A stretch of DNA of 5,457 bases from assembly GCA_044359885.1 (NCBI GenBank), contig JBIKLI010000300.1, positions 1-5,457 of the forward strand, read 5' to 3'. The notes under the pieces were generated by a model. It was not told where the DNA came from, did no database searches, and worked only from the letters and a program-made list of their open reading frames with translations. The position numbers and the translations under genes were made by a program. Shown in pieces: positions 4,996 through 5,457 of the stretch (its first letter is position 1; each line of letters starts with the position of its first letter). Source of the stretch: CAIOSQ01 sp044359885. Lineage in GTDB: Bacteria; Pseudomonadota; Alphaproteobacteria; CACIAM-22H2.

Positions 4996-5457
4996 TCAAG
5001 TACCACCGAGGGCCGCGTTGAGCGCACGATCTACCACCGCAACGGCCCGCTCGTCCGCATCGCCGAAGAGGTGGGCATAGATCGAAAGCGTGACGGTCGG
5101 GCTGCTGTGCCCGAGCCGGCGGGAGACCGCGACGATGTCCACGCCTCCGGCGATCAACTCAGAGGCATGGGTGTGCCGAAGGGCATGAAAGGTGACCTTC
5201 GGCACCGGGAGCGACGCCAGGCGCCGGCTCCAGTCCTTCGTGAGGCCGCCTGGCGAGCGCAGGGCGTAGCCGATCGGTTCGCCGGGCCCAGGGAAGACGA
5301 ACGCGTCGTCACCCCGGCCGCCCAGGCCGAGCGCCAGCCGCCGCTCGAGGTGCTCGGCGTGCGCGGCTCGGAGAGCGGCAATTGTCACGCCGGGGAGGCG
5401 GATGACCCGCCGACCGTGCCGCGTCTTCGTGTCCTTCAACGCCAGCCGACCCTTCGT
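4996..5457 (-). CDS. Tyrosine recombinase (phage/ICE integrase), C-terminal catalytic part, partial
   Basis: The reading enters at the window edge (TKGRLALKDTKTRHGRRVI, then LPG) and runs 153 codons to TGA 4998-4996. It contains the C-terminal catalytic features of tyrosine recombinases: the HxxR box in FHALRHTHASELI, LGHSSPTVTLSIYAHLF with the third-position His, and the nucleophilic Tyr in SIYAH (codon at 5079-5077). The first catalytic Arg and the core-binding and arm domains lie beyond the window, so about 40% of a typical ~380-residue integrase is visible. The enzyme joins element and chromosome att sites by strand exchange through the Tyr. It reads towards a tRNA-Ser 101 bases away, with tRNA-like direct repeats between them, which fits the boundary of an integrated element. 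No mutation is visible in the part seen. Confidence 0.93.
   Translation of the reverse strand, partial: TKGRLALKDTKTRHGRRVIRLPGVTIAALRAAHAEHLERRLALGLGGRGDDAFVFPGPGEPIGYALRSPGGLTKDWSRRLASLPVPKVTFHALRHTHASELIAGGVDIVAVSRRLGHSSPTVTLSIYAHLFGDADERAVAVVDRALNAALGGT

Overview
The window reads as a high-GC alphaproteobacterial chromosome segment. Three things point there: the GC-rich codon use throughout, a GAAC-N7-GAAC element that matches the alphaproteobacterial LexA (SOS) box exactly, and the style of the proteins. I cannot name the genus.

Left part (1-741): a nest of broken insertion sequences. The tip of an IS3-family element (terminal inverted repeat and the first 24 codons of its orfA, minus strand) sits inside the transposase gene of an older ISAs1-family element. 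That transposase also carries an in-frame TAG stop, so the ISAs1 copy was probably already dead. Its outer end lies near 741.

Centre (742-3668, plus strand): a compact gene cluster. A TTGACA promoter with a perfect LexA box in its spacer lies upstream of a 33-residue single-pass membrane protein with a strong ribosome binding site. It is followed by a large ScsB/DsbD-family membrane thiol-disulfide reductase with all three cysteine pairs, and then by a small exported protein of unknown function. The short membrane peptide under an SOS operator resembles in architecture the SOS-induced division inhibitor SidA of Caulobacter. It is the most interesting object here. The reductase would carry electrons from the cytoplasm to periplasmic partners, and the small exported protein could act in the same compartment. 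Hairpins close the cluster.

Right of the cluster (3700-4454) is a scar. A minus-strand stretch looks like the last ~25 codons of a lost gene. It abuts a 5'-truncated DUF4268-family gene on the plus strand that has a Trp-to-stop change and a one-base frameshift. A 350-base stretch with no recognisable gene follows (4455-4804).

Right end (4778-5457): an AT-rich palindrome, a complete tRNA-Ser(UGA) with encoded CCA on the minus strand, short direct repeats of the tRNA 5' region, and the C-terminal catalytic half of a tyrosine recombinase reading towards the tRNA. This is a typical integrative-element boundary. Insertion sequences on one side, decayed genes in the middle and an integrase/tRNA on the other mark the window as a recombination-prone region around one apparently functional operon.
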